A DNA stretch of 64,000 bases from Glossina fuscipes (lineage: Eukaryota; Arthropoda; Insecta; Diptera; Glossinidae), in the NCBI RefSeq assembly GCF_014805625.2, contig NW_023998646.1, forward strand, positions 1,263,885 to 1,327,884, written 5' to 3'. The first letter of the stretch is position 1, and every line of letters starts with the position of its first letter. Below, piece after piece: positions 11,720 through 22,257 of this stretch. Made by a program: the position numbers and the translations under genes. The notes beneath the pieces are model-generated. The model did not search any database, had not been told where the DNA came from, and saw only the letters and a list, made by a program, of their open reading frames with translations.

Positions 11720-13693
11720 TGTAACGTCCGCGAGTAAAATTCAGGGGAGGGGGTTGGTCAGTCTGCTTTTACCGCAAGATTCACAATAACGGCATGCCGT
11801 TATATGACATCGCGTGATTTTGCGGTTTGTTCCTTCTCTTTGGCAAGAATAGCGGCTAGCCGCTAGGTAGCAACGCAAAAGAAAAAGAGAAAAAAAAAGG
11901 AAAAAATAAATCATGCGAAGAGATTAGGTTTTGCCTTAATTGATTTTTGTCTGCTAAGGGGAGTCGCGTAAGAACAGCCAAACAGCGCAACATCGTCAAT
12001 TCCGCAGATCTTTTTCAAATCGCATCTCAAGTTATAACTCTAAAATAAAAACTTTGTAAAGAATATGTTTAATAAAAATATAAAAAGAAAAAAACACAGT
12101 ATGTTGTAAGTTATAGACGTTTTTACACATAACAAAAACAAAGTTAGTGGCACCTAAGAGGTATTGTGTCATAAACGCACGTACGAGCAAAAATGTTTTG
12201 ATACAGTACATACACGAACAGTTTGATCTATTTACCATATGAGGCATTGAGCGAGATAAGAGCTGAGAAAATTTCGAAATAAAATATTAAAGAAAAGGAA
12301 AAAAAAAGGGGAAGAAATGTTTTAAATAACTCAGGTGAAAAGCGGAAGGATATATCTTTGTAATAAGAAAAGAAAAAAAAAGAAAAATGTATAAGAAAAA
12401 AGGTATACGGAATTGGTGGTACTACAAAACTACAACGAAAAAGATAAGCCTAATACGGCATTGAGTATTTGTTAATAACATTCTTAAAAAGAAAACAAAA
12501 AAGAAATTTTCAAGAGAAGAGAATTTCAAAGTTTTTCTACTGCTTTACTTTTCTTTCTCTTATGGTTTGAACGAAGAAGTAAACAAATGAAATCTAACAA
12601 ATATTAAGATCAGCACTTTGTAAGAAATATAAAAAGACACGATATGTGTATATGTGAATATAATTGCAAATATTAGACGACCTTTTTACCATTACTCAGT
12701 CATTAAATGGACATACTTATGTACATGTTGAAAGAAATAAATAACATATATATTTATATGGGTATATAAATTAAATACCCATACCCTTAATTACAACTAA
12801 CAGCACTAAGTGATCCAGTTTTTTTTAACACATATAAGTGCCTTTATATCATTAACGAGAAACAAAACGAATCAGAAGCTTTCTGCTTTGTAAAATTGTC
12901 AAAATTTGTAATAAACCAAAAAACAGTGATAATAAAATACTTGCAGTTTTATTACTACGGTTTGCTAGGAGCACGTATGTAAAACGGAACACAAAGCTAT
13001 CAGTGAATTTGCCCATGAAATGAATCAAGATATGAAGAAGTGAAACATTCCAAAGAAACTAGCATACTTAAGGTGAAAAACTAGGAACATTTACAACGTT
13101 TGAGAAGAATTGCTAATGAATTGATTCTCGAGCAAACATGTAAAAACAAAGAAAAGTTGTAAAAGAAAAGCTGGAGGGTGTTTTAAAAATATTTGATAAA
13201 ACCACTGCTTATGACCACACCATGTTCTGTTACTACCACTGAAAAAGGTGCTTACAGGAGGAAGGGTAAGAAAGCGTAGCGGTTCTGTTCGTTTGGACAA
13301 AATGCGGTAAGGGCCGGGGCTGCTACTGAATAAGGAAAGCGCAGGTATTTACCCTCTTTTTTTTGTTGGTATCTGTTTACATATGAACCGCGATGAGCGG
13401 CTAAAGTGAGCGTGCTACCGCAATAGCTAGGTGAGCGCTTGAGGAAAGGTAGGGGGACATTAGACGAATACAGATGGACGAAGAAAAGACCAACGGATGA
13501 CGTCCCGGACAGACGACATAATTGTATAATGGGCGTAGAAGGCCTTTTGTTTCATTTTTTTTTATTTCTTTTTACCAGTTATTTTGGTTTTATTAATAGT
13601 TAATGTTTCCTTTTGTGATGCGGAATTACGGGCCGGGTGCAGCTGCCCTACCGATCAAGAGCTAGGTCGCGATACCAAAAAAATTGCGTTACA
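11720..13693 (+). repeat. Long LTR (1,974 bp) of a Ty3/gypsy element with tRNA-Lys primer site
   Basis: The stretch begins TGTAACG and ends CGTTACA, a perfect 7-bp inverted pair with TG..CA termini. Two bases later comes a primer-binding site matching the 3' end of insect tRNA-Lys. LTRs near 2 kb with tRNA-Lys priming are known from the Osvaldo/Ulysses group of fly Ty3/gypsy elements, so that group is my best guess. The interior is A/G-rich. Its first ~200 bp are clearly related to 57663-57880. Confidence 0.7.
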
Positions 13694-13695
13694 AA

Positions 13696-13714
13696 TGGCG
13701 CCCAACGTGTGGCC
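13696..13714 (+). other. Primer-binding site, tRNA-Lys type
   Basis: TGGCGCCCAACGTGTGGCC begins two bases after the LTR terminus. TGGCGCCCAACGTG is complementary to the acceptor end of insect tRNA-Lys as I know it. Confidence 0.75.
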
Positions 13715-14408
13715 AGTTAAGCGGTTTTTTTTTTCAGACTATACCATACAGCTGCACACGTCTGTACCGCTCGCGCACAAAAATTAAAACATTACAATTT
13801 TAGTGATACAAAGAAAATAGAAAAGAACGTAATATACAAAATAAACGCAAAAATCGTACTTAAGAACAAAAAGATAAGAACAGAAAAGAAAATGTACTGA
13901 AAATTCAGTGTGGAACCTGCTAAAATAACATAGACCAAAGACGAAAATTCAAAACCAAGCGGTCACTGGATTAGTATATGTCTTCTTTTTTTCTTTCTTT
14001 GAAAGTTCAAAAACAATTTTTGTTCAAGAAAAAAAGGAAGAATCTTAATACAAGAAAACAATTGTACGAAGATCTTCTTGCTTACAATTATTAATACTAT
14101 TAATAAATCCCTTAACGTGTAGCCGTTTGTGGAGTGTCCGTGAGACAACAATTTAAAACCCCCCATATCTTCTGAACTAACTAGCTCAGCAATGACGAGT
14201 GCATCCCTCTCTACAGCCTTCCGTGGCACTTAAATGTGGCCCTAAAAATGATCAAGTCCCGAGTTGAATAATTAGACAGAGAGTGAGGACTTTACAGACG
14301 TACACGATTGTCGTGGAATCTTTTAATTTTTTATTCTTTTTTTTCTCCTTTTGTAGTTTTCACTGAACATAGATTGCTTATTTACACCATGTACTGTGAA
14401 AACAATAA
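13715..14408 (+). other. Leader of the long-LTR element, truncated
   Basis: Non-coding A-rich sequence after the primer site. No gag frame is reached. It ends where the errantivirus remnant begins at about 14409, so the rest of the long-LTR element is absent. Confidence 0.45.
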
Positions 14409-14548
14409 TAGGGTGCAATAGAATATCGGTGAGAAATGTTTACAATGAGTTCATATGACACTCATTGTTTATGAAACTTTATGTTTGTTTACTTTACTTA
14501 TAAGGGTGATTCGTCAATTTGTGCTTTTTATTAGGATGGTCCTTAACT
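14409..14548 (-). repeat. Truncated 3' LTR of the errantivirus remnant
   Basis: 140 bp closely matching 16610-16749 and ending in TAACT at 14544-14548. Immediately upstream on the minus strand is the purine tract AAAGGGAGAAGAG (14549-14561). Similarity stops abruptly at about 14409. Confidence 0.8.
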
Positions 14549-14583
14549 CTTCTCCCTTTAGAACCGATTGTCCTCAATAGAGA

Positions 14584-15920
14584 TTAAAAATACTGAATGC
14601 CGTTGAACTTCAATAGGGTTTTATGAACCTTTCGATCCACAGTTCTCAAAAGTGTGTCGTCGGATCGGACTTGTTCCATTATTGAGTTATTTACTATTGT
14701 TTTGCTACTATTTTTCCTACTTTTACAGGCTAGGATTATGATCATTATTGTGATCCCGATTACGAATCCCCAGGTTGAGTATTGGTGGATAAAGGGCTCT
14801 GTCTGTAGATGCGATATTAACCTGGTATTGTTGATTTGAAATTCGTCTAGCATTTGCAGAGAGACGAGACGTTTGCGCTTCTTCTCTTCAGGCATTAACT
14901 GAAGTATGGAAAGTAGTGCTTTTTAGGTGGGTATTTCCTTGAATATGCAGGTCTTTCCATTAACACGAATTGAAACGTTATGGAACCTTATTAGGAACGT
15001 TCCGTTAAGGAGTTGTTGTTCCGTTTCTACCTCGAGGGTGCCGGAAAACTCGTTTACTATAATTACACCGGGAGATGATTCATCTGTAATCGGAAAGTGC
15101 TGACTGTTTACAATATTGCAAATGGGTTTTTTACTATTTACTAAGTTTGGAATACAAGTAGTGTTTGTTATGTTAATAAGGTCTTGCCTTTTATAAACAA
15201 ATAGATTTTGATATGATTAACATTTATTAAGTATCCTGAATATCTCGTCCTTCGACTTTATGATGATTCGTGATTAAAGACCAGTAGCCATGTTATCATT
15301 TCTTTTCACGGCTTTTAGAAGAATAGTTTCGTACGAATTAGTCAATATTTTTATTTCAGATAGATTTAATGCCTCTTCTATTGTTTTAAATAGTATTTTC
15401 TCTCTATTTATTGCTCCTATTGATACCTGTATTTCCTCCTCAGATAAAATAAGTGAGTTTATTACTGCGGTCTTGGCCCAATGTAAGGCGTGGTTTATAT
15501 TCTCCAGTTCCGCTTTAAGGTTTTTTACTTGGTATTGGGTATCGGAAATTAATTTTTCTTTATTATTATTTTTTCCAGATTTAAATTCTTCTAGCAAGCT
15601 GTTAGTGATCTTGGTTATATTGTTATACCTACTATGTTTCAAGGGCTCGGGCGTCGTAATAAATTTTCGATTTGACCCATTTCATGCTTGAGATAAGGGA
15701 ATAGAGAGTGAACGCTGTTGTTGTCGACTATCTTTCCCAATTCAGTGATTTTTGTTTCGTATTCGTCCAAGTCAATTACGTGGATTAATTTGAAGTTTCC
15801 AGTTTGTATCCGTGATTGTCCGGTACGAATGGGTACTATTTGTGATTTGGAGAAGTCCAAAATTTGTATGTTACCGCTAATTATCCCAATCGAGAACATT
15901 AATACAATGGGTTTTACCAT
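14584..15920 (-). pseudogene. Broken errantivirus env (F-like envelope)
   Basis: Three minus-strand frames lie in env order. 15920-15639 starts with a hydrophobic, signal-peptide-like N-terminus. 15642-15274 follows in another frame and is rich in coiled-coil-like heptads. 14895-14584 holds a hydrophobic membrane span (GFVIGITIMIIILAC) followed by a short basic and polar tail, as at an envelope C-terminus. The frame change near 15640 and the stop-rich interval 15273-14896 inactivate it. Errantivirus envelopes are homologous to baculovirus F proteins; I infer this identity from position, membrane topology and flanking LTR signals rather than from a diagnostic cleavage motif. Confidence 0.65.
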
Positions 15921-16364
15921 AATTGATGACTCCTTTACCTTCTATCCGCTTTTCGATCCTTTGTTTCCAGTTGCTGCAGCCTTTGCTCCTTCGGCTTGGC
16001 TGCTCCTCGGACTGGTGCTGCCTTTTGGTGATTTCTACTTGGGGGCCTTGCCGCTTACGGTGCTGCTTGAAGTCGACCAGAACTTACGACGGGTTTCTTA
16101 GAGCTTTTCTTATCACTTGAAATTTTTAAATTTTTAGTTTATTTTTTCTCTAAGTCCTTTTACTTATTAGAACTTCTGAATTTTGTTTTATAAAATTATT
16201 GCTTATTAGAACTTTTGAATTTTATTTTATAAATTTATTATCTCTTTTTTTTAGGTTTAATAGAATTTATTTTCGCTTAATTTTTCTTTAAATTTGAAAC
16301 CCTTCGATTAAAAGTCTTTTACCACCGTAGTCCGCAGTGTCCCGGTTCTTCCTTTTCTGGAAAA
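15921..16364 (-). other. Errantivirus leader between primer site and env
   Basis: About 440 bp. The stretch 16120-15921 is GC-richer and one frame is Q/K/R-rich (KEQRLQQLETKDRKADRR), possibly a gag edge. The remainder is AT-rich leader. A gag-pol of several kb would be expected here in a complete element. Confidence 0.5.
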
Positions 16365-16377
16365 CTGCTCGGGCGCC

Positions 16378-16749
16378 AGTTATATAAGTTTTTTTTATTT
16401 ATTTAGGTTTATTGGGTTTATCATTTCTTTCTTTTGATTAATTAATTAAAACACAATATTTTCATTCCCTATTTTATTTAACTAATTTTATTTTCAGGAA
16501 CTTTGGTGTTACAGCTGTTTGCAGTTTGGCAAAAGACTTTTCTTAACCAACCATCTTAGAGGAAACCTCGGGTTATCCAATTATCGACAGCCAGCACTTA
16601 TGTTTATAGTAGGGTGCAATAGGATATCGGTGAGGAATGTTTACGATGAGTTCATATGACGCTCATTGTTTATGAAACTTTATATTTGTTTACTTTACTT
16701 ATAAGGGTGATTCGTGAATTTGTGCTCTTTATTAGGATGGTCCTTAACT
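16378..16749 (-). repeat. 5' LTR of the errantivirus remnant
   Basis: A 372-bp LTR with the 5-bp inverted ends AGTTA/TAACT. Its upper 140 bp (16610-16749) recur at 14409-14548 with a handful of substitutions. The low-coordinate edge overlaps the primer site GGCGCCCGAGCAG (minus strand, about 16365-16377). Confidence 0.8.
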
Positions 16750-19606
16750 TATATTATTATCAGAAATTTAAGAGGTTTATTTGCAGCAATGGAAAACATC
16801 CACGTAGTCGTTGCATTTGCCTTTAATAAATATCGCAGCAGATGCTTTGCTTTATTAAAATTTATTTGATTGCGCTTAACATTTTTACTGAAAGGAAGCC
16901 TATTTATCGCAACCAATTAATTTGATTTGATTAATATATTCTCTCTAACTAGGGCACTAATTATGTATGGAACTAACTTCATTTCATTTTTGACAGACAA
17001 AAGTGCTAAAAACGCTCTCTTAAAATTGTTGTTTTGACTTTGTATGAGTTTTTTACAGCTGGGGGTAATCACGTAGTTAAAAGTTAGAGGTAATCATATA
17101 AAAAAGCGACAATCGCCAAGGGAATCTAATTATGTGGGAAAATTTTCTAGTGATTGTTGCGAAATGCGCTCTCTTAAATTTGGCAGTAATAAAGTTGCTC
17201 TCACTGAGAACAAATTTGTGTTATTATTGAGTATAAGCTAGGCAAAGTTACCAAAAATCTTTCTTTTTCTCTGCGTTTGTAAAAAAAAAACAGTTGCAAA
17301 GGAAAAATACAAACAGTTGTTAGAAATTGAATTATTAATTCAAAAATTTATATAAATTGAAAAAAAGATAGTATGTCCGAAATTATATTTGCGAAGGAAA
17401 CGAAAAAAAAATTTGATAAAAACAAGTATAATTTACTTTTAAATATCAAGGTAAACTAATATTATTATTATATTTTTTCTTTTTGGATGTCGAATTAAGA
17501 TGAAAAATAATCTAAATATAATCTAATACAAATTCTACATCTTTTTATATTCATTCCACTTTGTTTTGTTTGTTATTGTTCTTATTAAGTAGTTTGTTTA
17601 TACAATGCAAATAAACGTCAATTTGGCTCTCAATTTTTACGTTTCTTTCAGTTACAATGGAAAATTCGAAGGGAAGTATTTGAAACCTGGCAGCGATAGT
17701 ACCTGATAAGCCCCTTAGCGATAATCGATTATCTCCCAAAAAAAGCCCGGCGATAATCATCTGGTGACATGATTACCCACCGAAGCTAAATTTTTCATAT
17801 ATGATTACCCCCTGCATTCATAAATGAAAAAATCTGTAATTTTAAAATAGAATACATTCCAAACAGTACTGTTTACTTAAAGACAACTCAACCAACGCAA
17901 AATATTTGAGATATGTCAAAAGTAAGTAAATTAATTAACATTTTTTGGTTTTTTACTCCGATTGCCTGATTAGTAACCTTAATTCGTCAAAACTTATAAT
18001 CAATGCTGCGTCATCAATCTTTGCATACGACATCAGTGAGCGCATAAAGAGAATCTGCATGTCCCAGATCATACGTTTTGTCTTTACTTTAGAGTTGTTG
18101 GGGTCTGGAGGTTCTCAATAGCGATTTTTAGTTAAGCATTCCATGCAGCACCCTTGTTCTGTTTGTATCTTCTTGCTCAGAATGTAAAACCACAGAAAGG
18201 TGTGCTAATTTAATAGCTTTGCTTCTATTGCATTGAATGTTGCATTGAAATACTCAACAGAAGTACTATTTTTGTACCCTACACCACTTGTGGTATAGAG
18301 TATGTTAAGTGAGTGCGTAACACGCATGTAACACGCAGAAGGGCTTAAGATAGACTCACCTTTTATTGTATCGATCGATTCAGAATCGTACTCTGAATTG
18401 ATTTAAGCCACAACCTTCCTGTGCTCAAGCTACAGCTTGCAATTTTTAAGATATTTTCATGAAATTTGGCATACTGATGTGTTTTGACCCAAGGACGGAC
18501 ATGGTGCATCCAATTTTTCGCCACTCCCCATATAACGCCCTATTTTGAAATATCATTATATGGGAATGGGAAATGGGGCATTCGAATTTTTAAAATTTCT
18601 CGGCGAACGTGGCTAAGTAGTAGTAGTTCGGCATTCTAAATTGGTATGAAAATTTTGGACATACTGGAGCAATTTTAAATACCCTATCATATAAAAAAAT
18701 TAAAGACAAAAAAGTATAATTTTCAATGCTTTATGATTTATGATTATATCATAATTGTAATTCAACATAAAACAAGTAAGAACATTATAGTCGAACAAGG
18801 ACGATCACTAAATACCATACAATACATAGTCTAACACAATTCTTACTTTTGTTACCGAGCAATATAAAGGCATAAAGGCGTTCAAACGTTTACGCTTGAG
18901 CTTGCAAAATGCGGAAATTCAGGACTCAACTTTTGCAGCGACCGCAGCTTATTTTCATGATGGCGTAGACGTTTCACTAGAGCTCTCCCAGTTGACGCCA
19001 ATAAGTGCGATAATAAGATCCAGCATATCTTCTACACTTTCAAATTGAATTGTAATGAAATAAGATATAAGGAATAACAATTTTATTACCCTATATAAAA
19101 AAATCAAACGATTAAATCGTGCTCGATAGGTCCGCGTATACCTTAACATCACTCGTTAGGGAAGATCGCCTCTCGTTTGCTCGTCCTATTTTCCTTCTCA
19201 GTATGGCTGACGATGAGTGCAATAGTGGAGACCTAACAGGCATCAGCGTCAGAGCAGAAATGTAAACTGACTTCCTCTGTCCTAAATAAATGCGGACAAC
19301 GGCGAGTGCAAAGGTAGAGACCAAACACTGTCGGGATAGAAATGTCCCTAATCTTATAACAATAAGATTCTAAACTAAAAAGCAATTGTAGACGATCGTC
19401 TCCACTTTGTGGCTGAGTATCACCTTACCTGTATAAGGCCGGTCATCAGTATTTGTATTCGAATACAAGTGCATGACATTCTAAATAAAATGATCCTTCT
19501 TTAGACCGCCAAGACGGGGAAATGCTTATAAATGAGATGAATACACGGTCCTAATATTAAGTATGTATTCATGGAGGTTTCCAATGAGTATTATGTGTTT
19601 ACGTAT
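16750..19606. other. AT-rich DNA with unclassified repeats
   Basis: No gene recognised. Around 18270-18300 the string ACCCTACACCACTTGTGGTATAGAGTAT contains a short inverted repeat (CCAC..GTGG) and is followed by non-coding repeat-like sequence to about 18660. Around 19200-19340 two imperfect copies of a roughly 90-bp unit share GCGAGTGCAA-type cores. These look like old interspersed elements that I cannot classify. Confidence 0.35.
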
Positions 19607-19992
19607 TGTGAGGACCCAAAGTTGTCCCCCGTTTTGGACACACGGGTTCTCCGTAAATAAGCTAGAATAAGAATAGAGTAAGCTAGCATAAGAATAGCAT
19701 AGGCATGGCATAAGAATAGAAAAGACATAGAATAAGAATAGATTAAGAATAGAATAGCCTAATTTAAGCGTAGGCTAAGGATAGGTTAAGAGTAGAGAAA
19801 TAAAATAGGTTGAAGGGAGTGGCGTTTGAGTCTTAGACGTAGGAAGTCGACGTTCAGCGGTGAGAAAAGAAAGTAAAGGGTAAGTGAAATCTACAAAATA
19901 AAGACCCCTGCAACCAATAAATATTCTTGTAATTCCTTCCCTGGGCCGCTGAGCTGCCCCAGCCATAAGGAAAGGGACGAAACGTCCTCACA
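19607..19992. repeat. Solo LTR with 4-bp target-site duplication
   Basis: 386 bp bounded by a perfect 9-bp inverted pair, TGTGAGGAC (19607-19615) and GTCCTCACA (19984-19992), with TG..CA termini. It is flanked on both sides by GTAT (19603-19606 and 19993-19996). A 4-bp duplication fits Ty3/gypsy integration. Two AATAAA-type signals lie near the right end (about 19898 and 19916), suggesting plus-strand orientation. The middle carries degenerate repeats of a TAAGAATAG-like unit (about 19660-19760). No internal element sequence adjoins, so the element was lost by LTR-LTR recombination. Confidence 0.85.
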
Positions 19993-20269
19993 GTATGTAT
20001 GGTGTAGAATAAGCACTGGACTTTTACATCAAACTTTTAAAAAGTACCTTAAATCGTATAAAAAATTAACAAAAACTACGCTATTTAGTGGATCTAGACC
20101 ACTGGAGTTTTCATGAAACTACCGGCGGATATAGCGATAATCAATTAATTAAAACTGATTTGGCAAAATTATGGATAAATTGCGTATGAGTTTGGAGAAA
20201 ATGAACAGGGTAAGTTTTTATATTTACATATAGTTTGTAAAGTAAATATAAGTTTTATATGTGGTATAA

Positions 20270-21184
20270 CTATAATAATTCGTGATTGTTGTGCGGATAT
20301 CCGAAGTTCGTGATTGTTGTGCGAATGTCCGCAGCTAGTTGGTCCCCAATCAATTTTTTCTGCAAGTAATCTTCTACGTCTTTCAGTTCTTTTTTCAGCT
20401 CTGTCCATATGTCGATGCTGATGGTTCCCCGATGGAAGACGTATGTGAACTTCGTAATTATCGTGGTTAAGTCGCAGATATTTTGCGCTTTTCCATCATT
20501 GTCTTCAAATTCTTCGTTGTCGATTGCCGCTTGGAGTGCCGCGAACTGCACATCGCCCATCGTCTGCCTCGAAAGGGCTAATCCCAATGTCTTGCTGTAG
20601 GCCGGCATACAGCCTCTCCGTTGCCAGCAAGAAGAACTGCGCGGTCTCATTTCTGACACTATCGACAAGACATTGACGTCAAAATGGTTTTTGTCTTCCC
20701 CCATTTTATTTAGCATTGCTTTCACTAAATGGGGATAGTGGTACAAAAGCCGGATGCAATGTGTGCTGCCGTCTGCCCGCTTTCTATTGTATACGTTGTT
20801 TTGAAATATTCGGGTATGCGGTATGTTTGCTCGATTTCGATCGCAGACGACCGCCCTCACGTCCAGCCCCATCTCTTCAGCTGCTTTGATGTTTTCTTCC
20901 AACACCGGCCCCATTTTCTGCTGACTTGTTGTGCGGGGATAATTGTTCAGCAGTACGTTGAATGGAGTGAGAAGACTACGTGCTGCGAAGACCAACACAC
21001 TTTGGTGTTCCATTGTCTTCGTTTTCTCACCCTTTTCGAATCCATAAAATTTTTCTTTCGCCAGACGGATATCTTCTTTAGCAGCTTTTTCACGTGATAA
21101 AAGTCTCCTCATGGTTTTAGCTGCCTGCTTACATCCCAGCTCTTCAGCAGACCATACACATACGGTAAGAGCGGTATGGGCCAA
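20270..21184 (-). pseudogene. Possible P-element/THAP9-like transposase fragment
   Basis: A 304-codon minus-strand frame. The segment MGLDVRAVVCDRNRANIPHTR and, about 30 residues later, HCIRLLYHYPHLVKAMLNKMG resemble the conserved core of P-element/THAP9-type transposases, where a VCD-containing strand precedes a D/Y-PPHLLK-like block. The N-terminal THAP zinc finger is absent, the expected proline pair has become YP, and the frame ends in a short duplicated stretch. It reads as a relic rather than an active enzyme. A hAT-type origin is an alternative. Confidence 0.5.
20278..20334. repeat. 28-bp tandem duplication
   Basis: Two adjacent imperfect copies share TTCGTGATTGTTGTGCG. They lie at the 3' end of the transposase-like frame and add codons to its C-terminus. 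Confidence 0.75.
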
Positions 21185-22257
21185 CCCTGCCCCAAGTTTT
21201 TTGAAAGCATCTCTGACTGTTAGTAAAGTCCTTATAAACGCATTCTGAATAGTTTTAGTAAATTTTTAGAGACCTGCCGTTCGATTTTCGCATATTTTTG
21301 AATATTTGGTGTTAATTTTTACATATATTCGTACAGGTGGTTTATAAAATTAGCAATCTTTTATTTAATTGTATGAAAAAACAGCATTTATCTTCCCTTA
21401 AACGCATATTTCTTGGCTTACCCTGTATGGCGCGATGATTGCTTTGATATAATATATGTTCTGTATATGGGTGTACTAAGCATGTAAAATATTTGTATAT
21501 ATATGTATTTGTTTTGCACGGGAAAACAAAAACAGATGGAGCGGCAAAATGAGGTGTGCCCGAGTTTGCACGTCACAAGTTGTTAAAAAAAAAATGCATT
21601 TTAAAACACTTTATACTCTTTATAGATAAATGCTTATGTTAATGCGTAAATATATAAAATAACAACAAAAAGACAAAATTCAAAGTTTAAGGTCAAAATA
21701 AAAATACTGAATGAAAATTTAGTCGGCTTGATCTGAATTTTAACTTTCGACTTCACGCGATCGAGTTAACTAGTTCTTTTCCATGGCCAGCTGTAATTTG
21801 CTATCACAAAACGGCCTAAAGTCATCTTTAATCTCCGCTAACGCTTCTTGACTTTGAAATTTTTTTCTCATCGTAACGTTGACTATATTTAACGTGCCCC
21901 CGAAGAATATTTTAGAGCTCAGAGCTTTTCCAAACTTTTTTATGCTCCCACTTTGGTTTCTTACTTGGCCTCGCAATATATCATGTTATGACTTCTAAAC
22001 ATTTATAAAAAACCAACAATTTTACGTTACGATTGCATTTACGGCTGCGTGATTTTGTTTTTATTTACGTTTGTATGGCTTCGTTACTTTTGTATCGTTC
22101 TATTTTCACGAATTGAATTTCGTATGATGAAAACCATACATAACACTCAACAAAATGGGTTTCAAGGAACGCCTTCTAAATGAAAGCTAACTAAAAGATA
22201 CATAATCAGGGCATAGACTTCACAAAACTGCTTTTCCCAACTTTTACAGCACATAAA
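21185..22257. other. AT-rich intergenic DNA
   Basis: No recognised gene. A 68-codon minus-strand frame at 21976-21770 has a lysine/phenylalanine-rich composition but matches nothing I know and lacks splice support. This stretch forms the 3' flank of the abo/DET1 gene. Confidence 0.4.

Larger units (their letters stand above)
14409..16749 (-). mobile_element. Errantivirus (gypsy-type endogenous retrovirus) remnant carrying only env
   Basis: On the minus strand the order is 5' LTR (16749-16378), primer site, about 460 bp of leader, env pieces, polypurine tract, and the first 140 bp of the 3' LTR (14548-14409). LTR ends are AGTTA/TAACT, as in fly errantiviruses. No gag, protease, RT or integrase sequence is present. 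The env frames are interrupted. The distal part of the 3' LTR is missing, so no target duplication can be checked; the sequence beyond the intact LTR is TATATT, similar to the TATATA-like sites errantiviruses prefer. Confidence 0.8.

Noticed and set aside
15290..16120. Plus-strand ORFs of 133, 127 and 65 codons
   Set aside because: Antisense to env and leader of the errantivirus remnant; hydrophobic content arises from the reverse complement.
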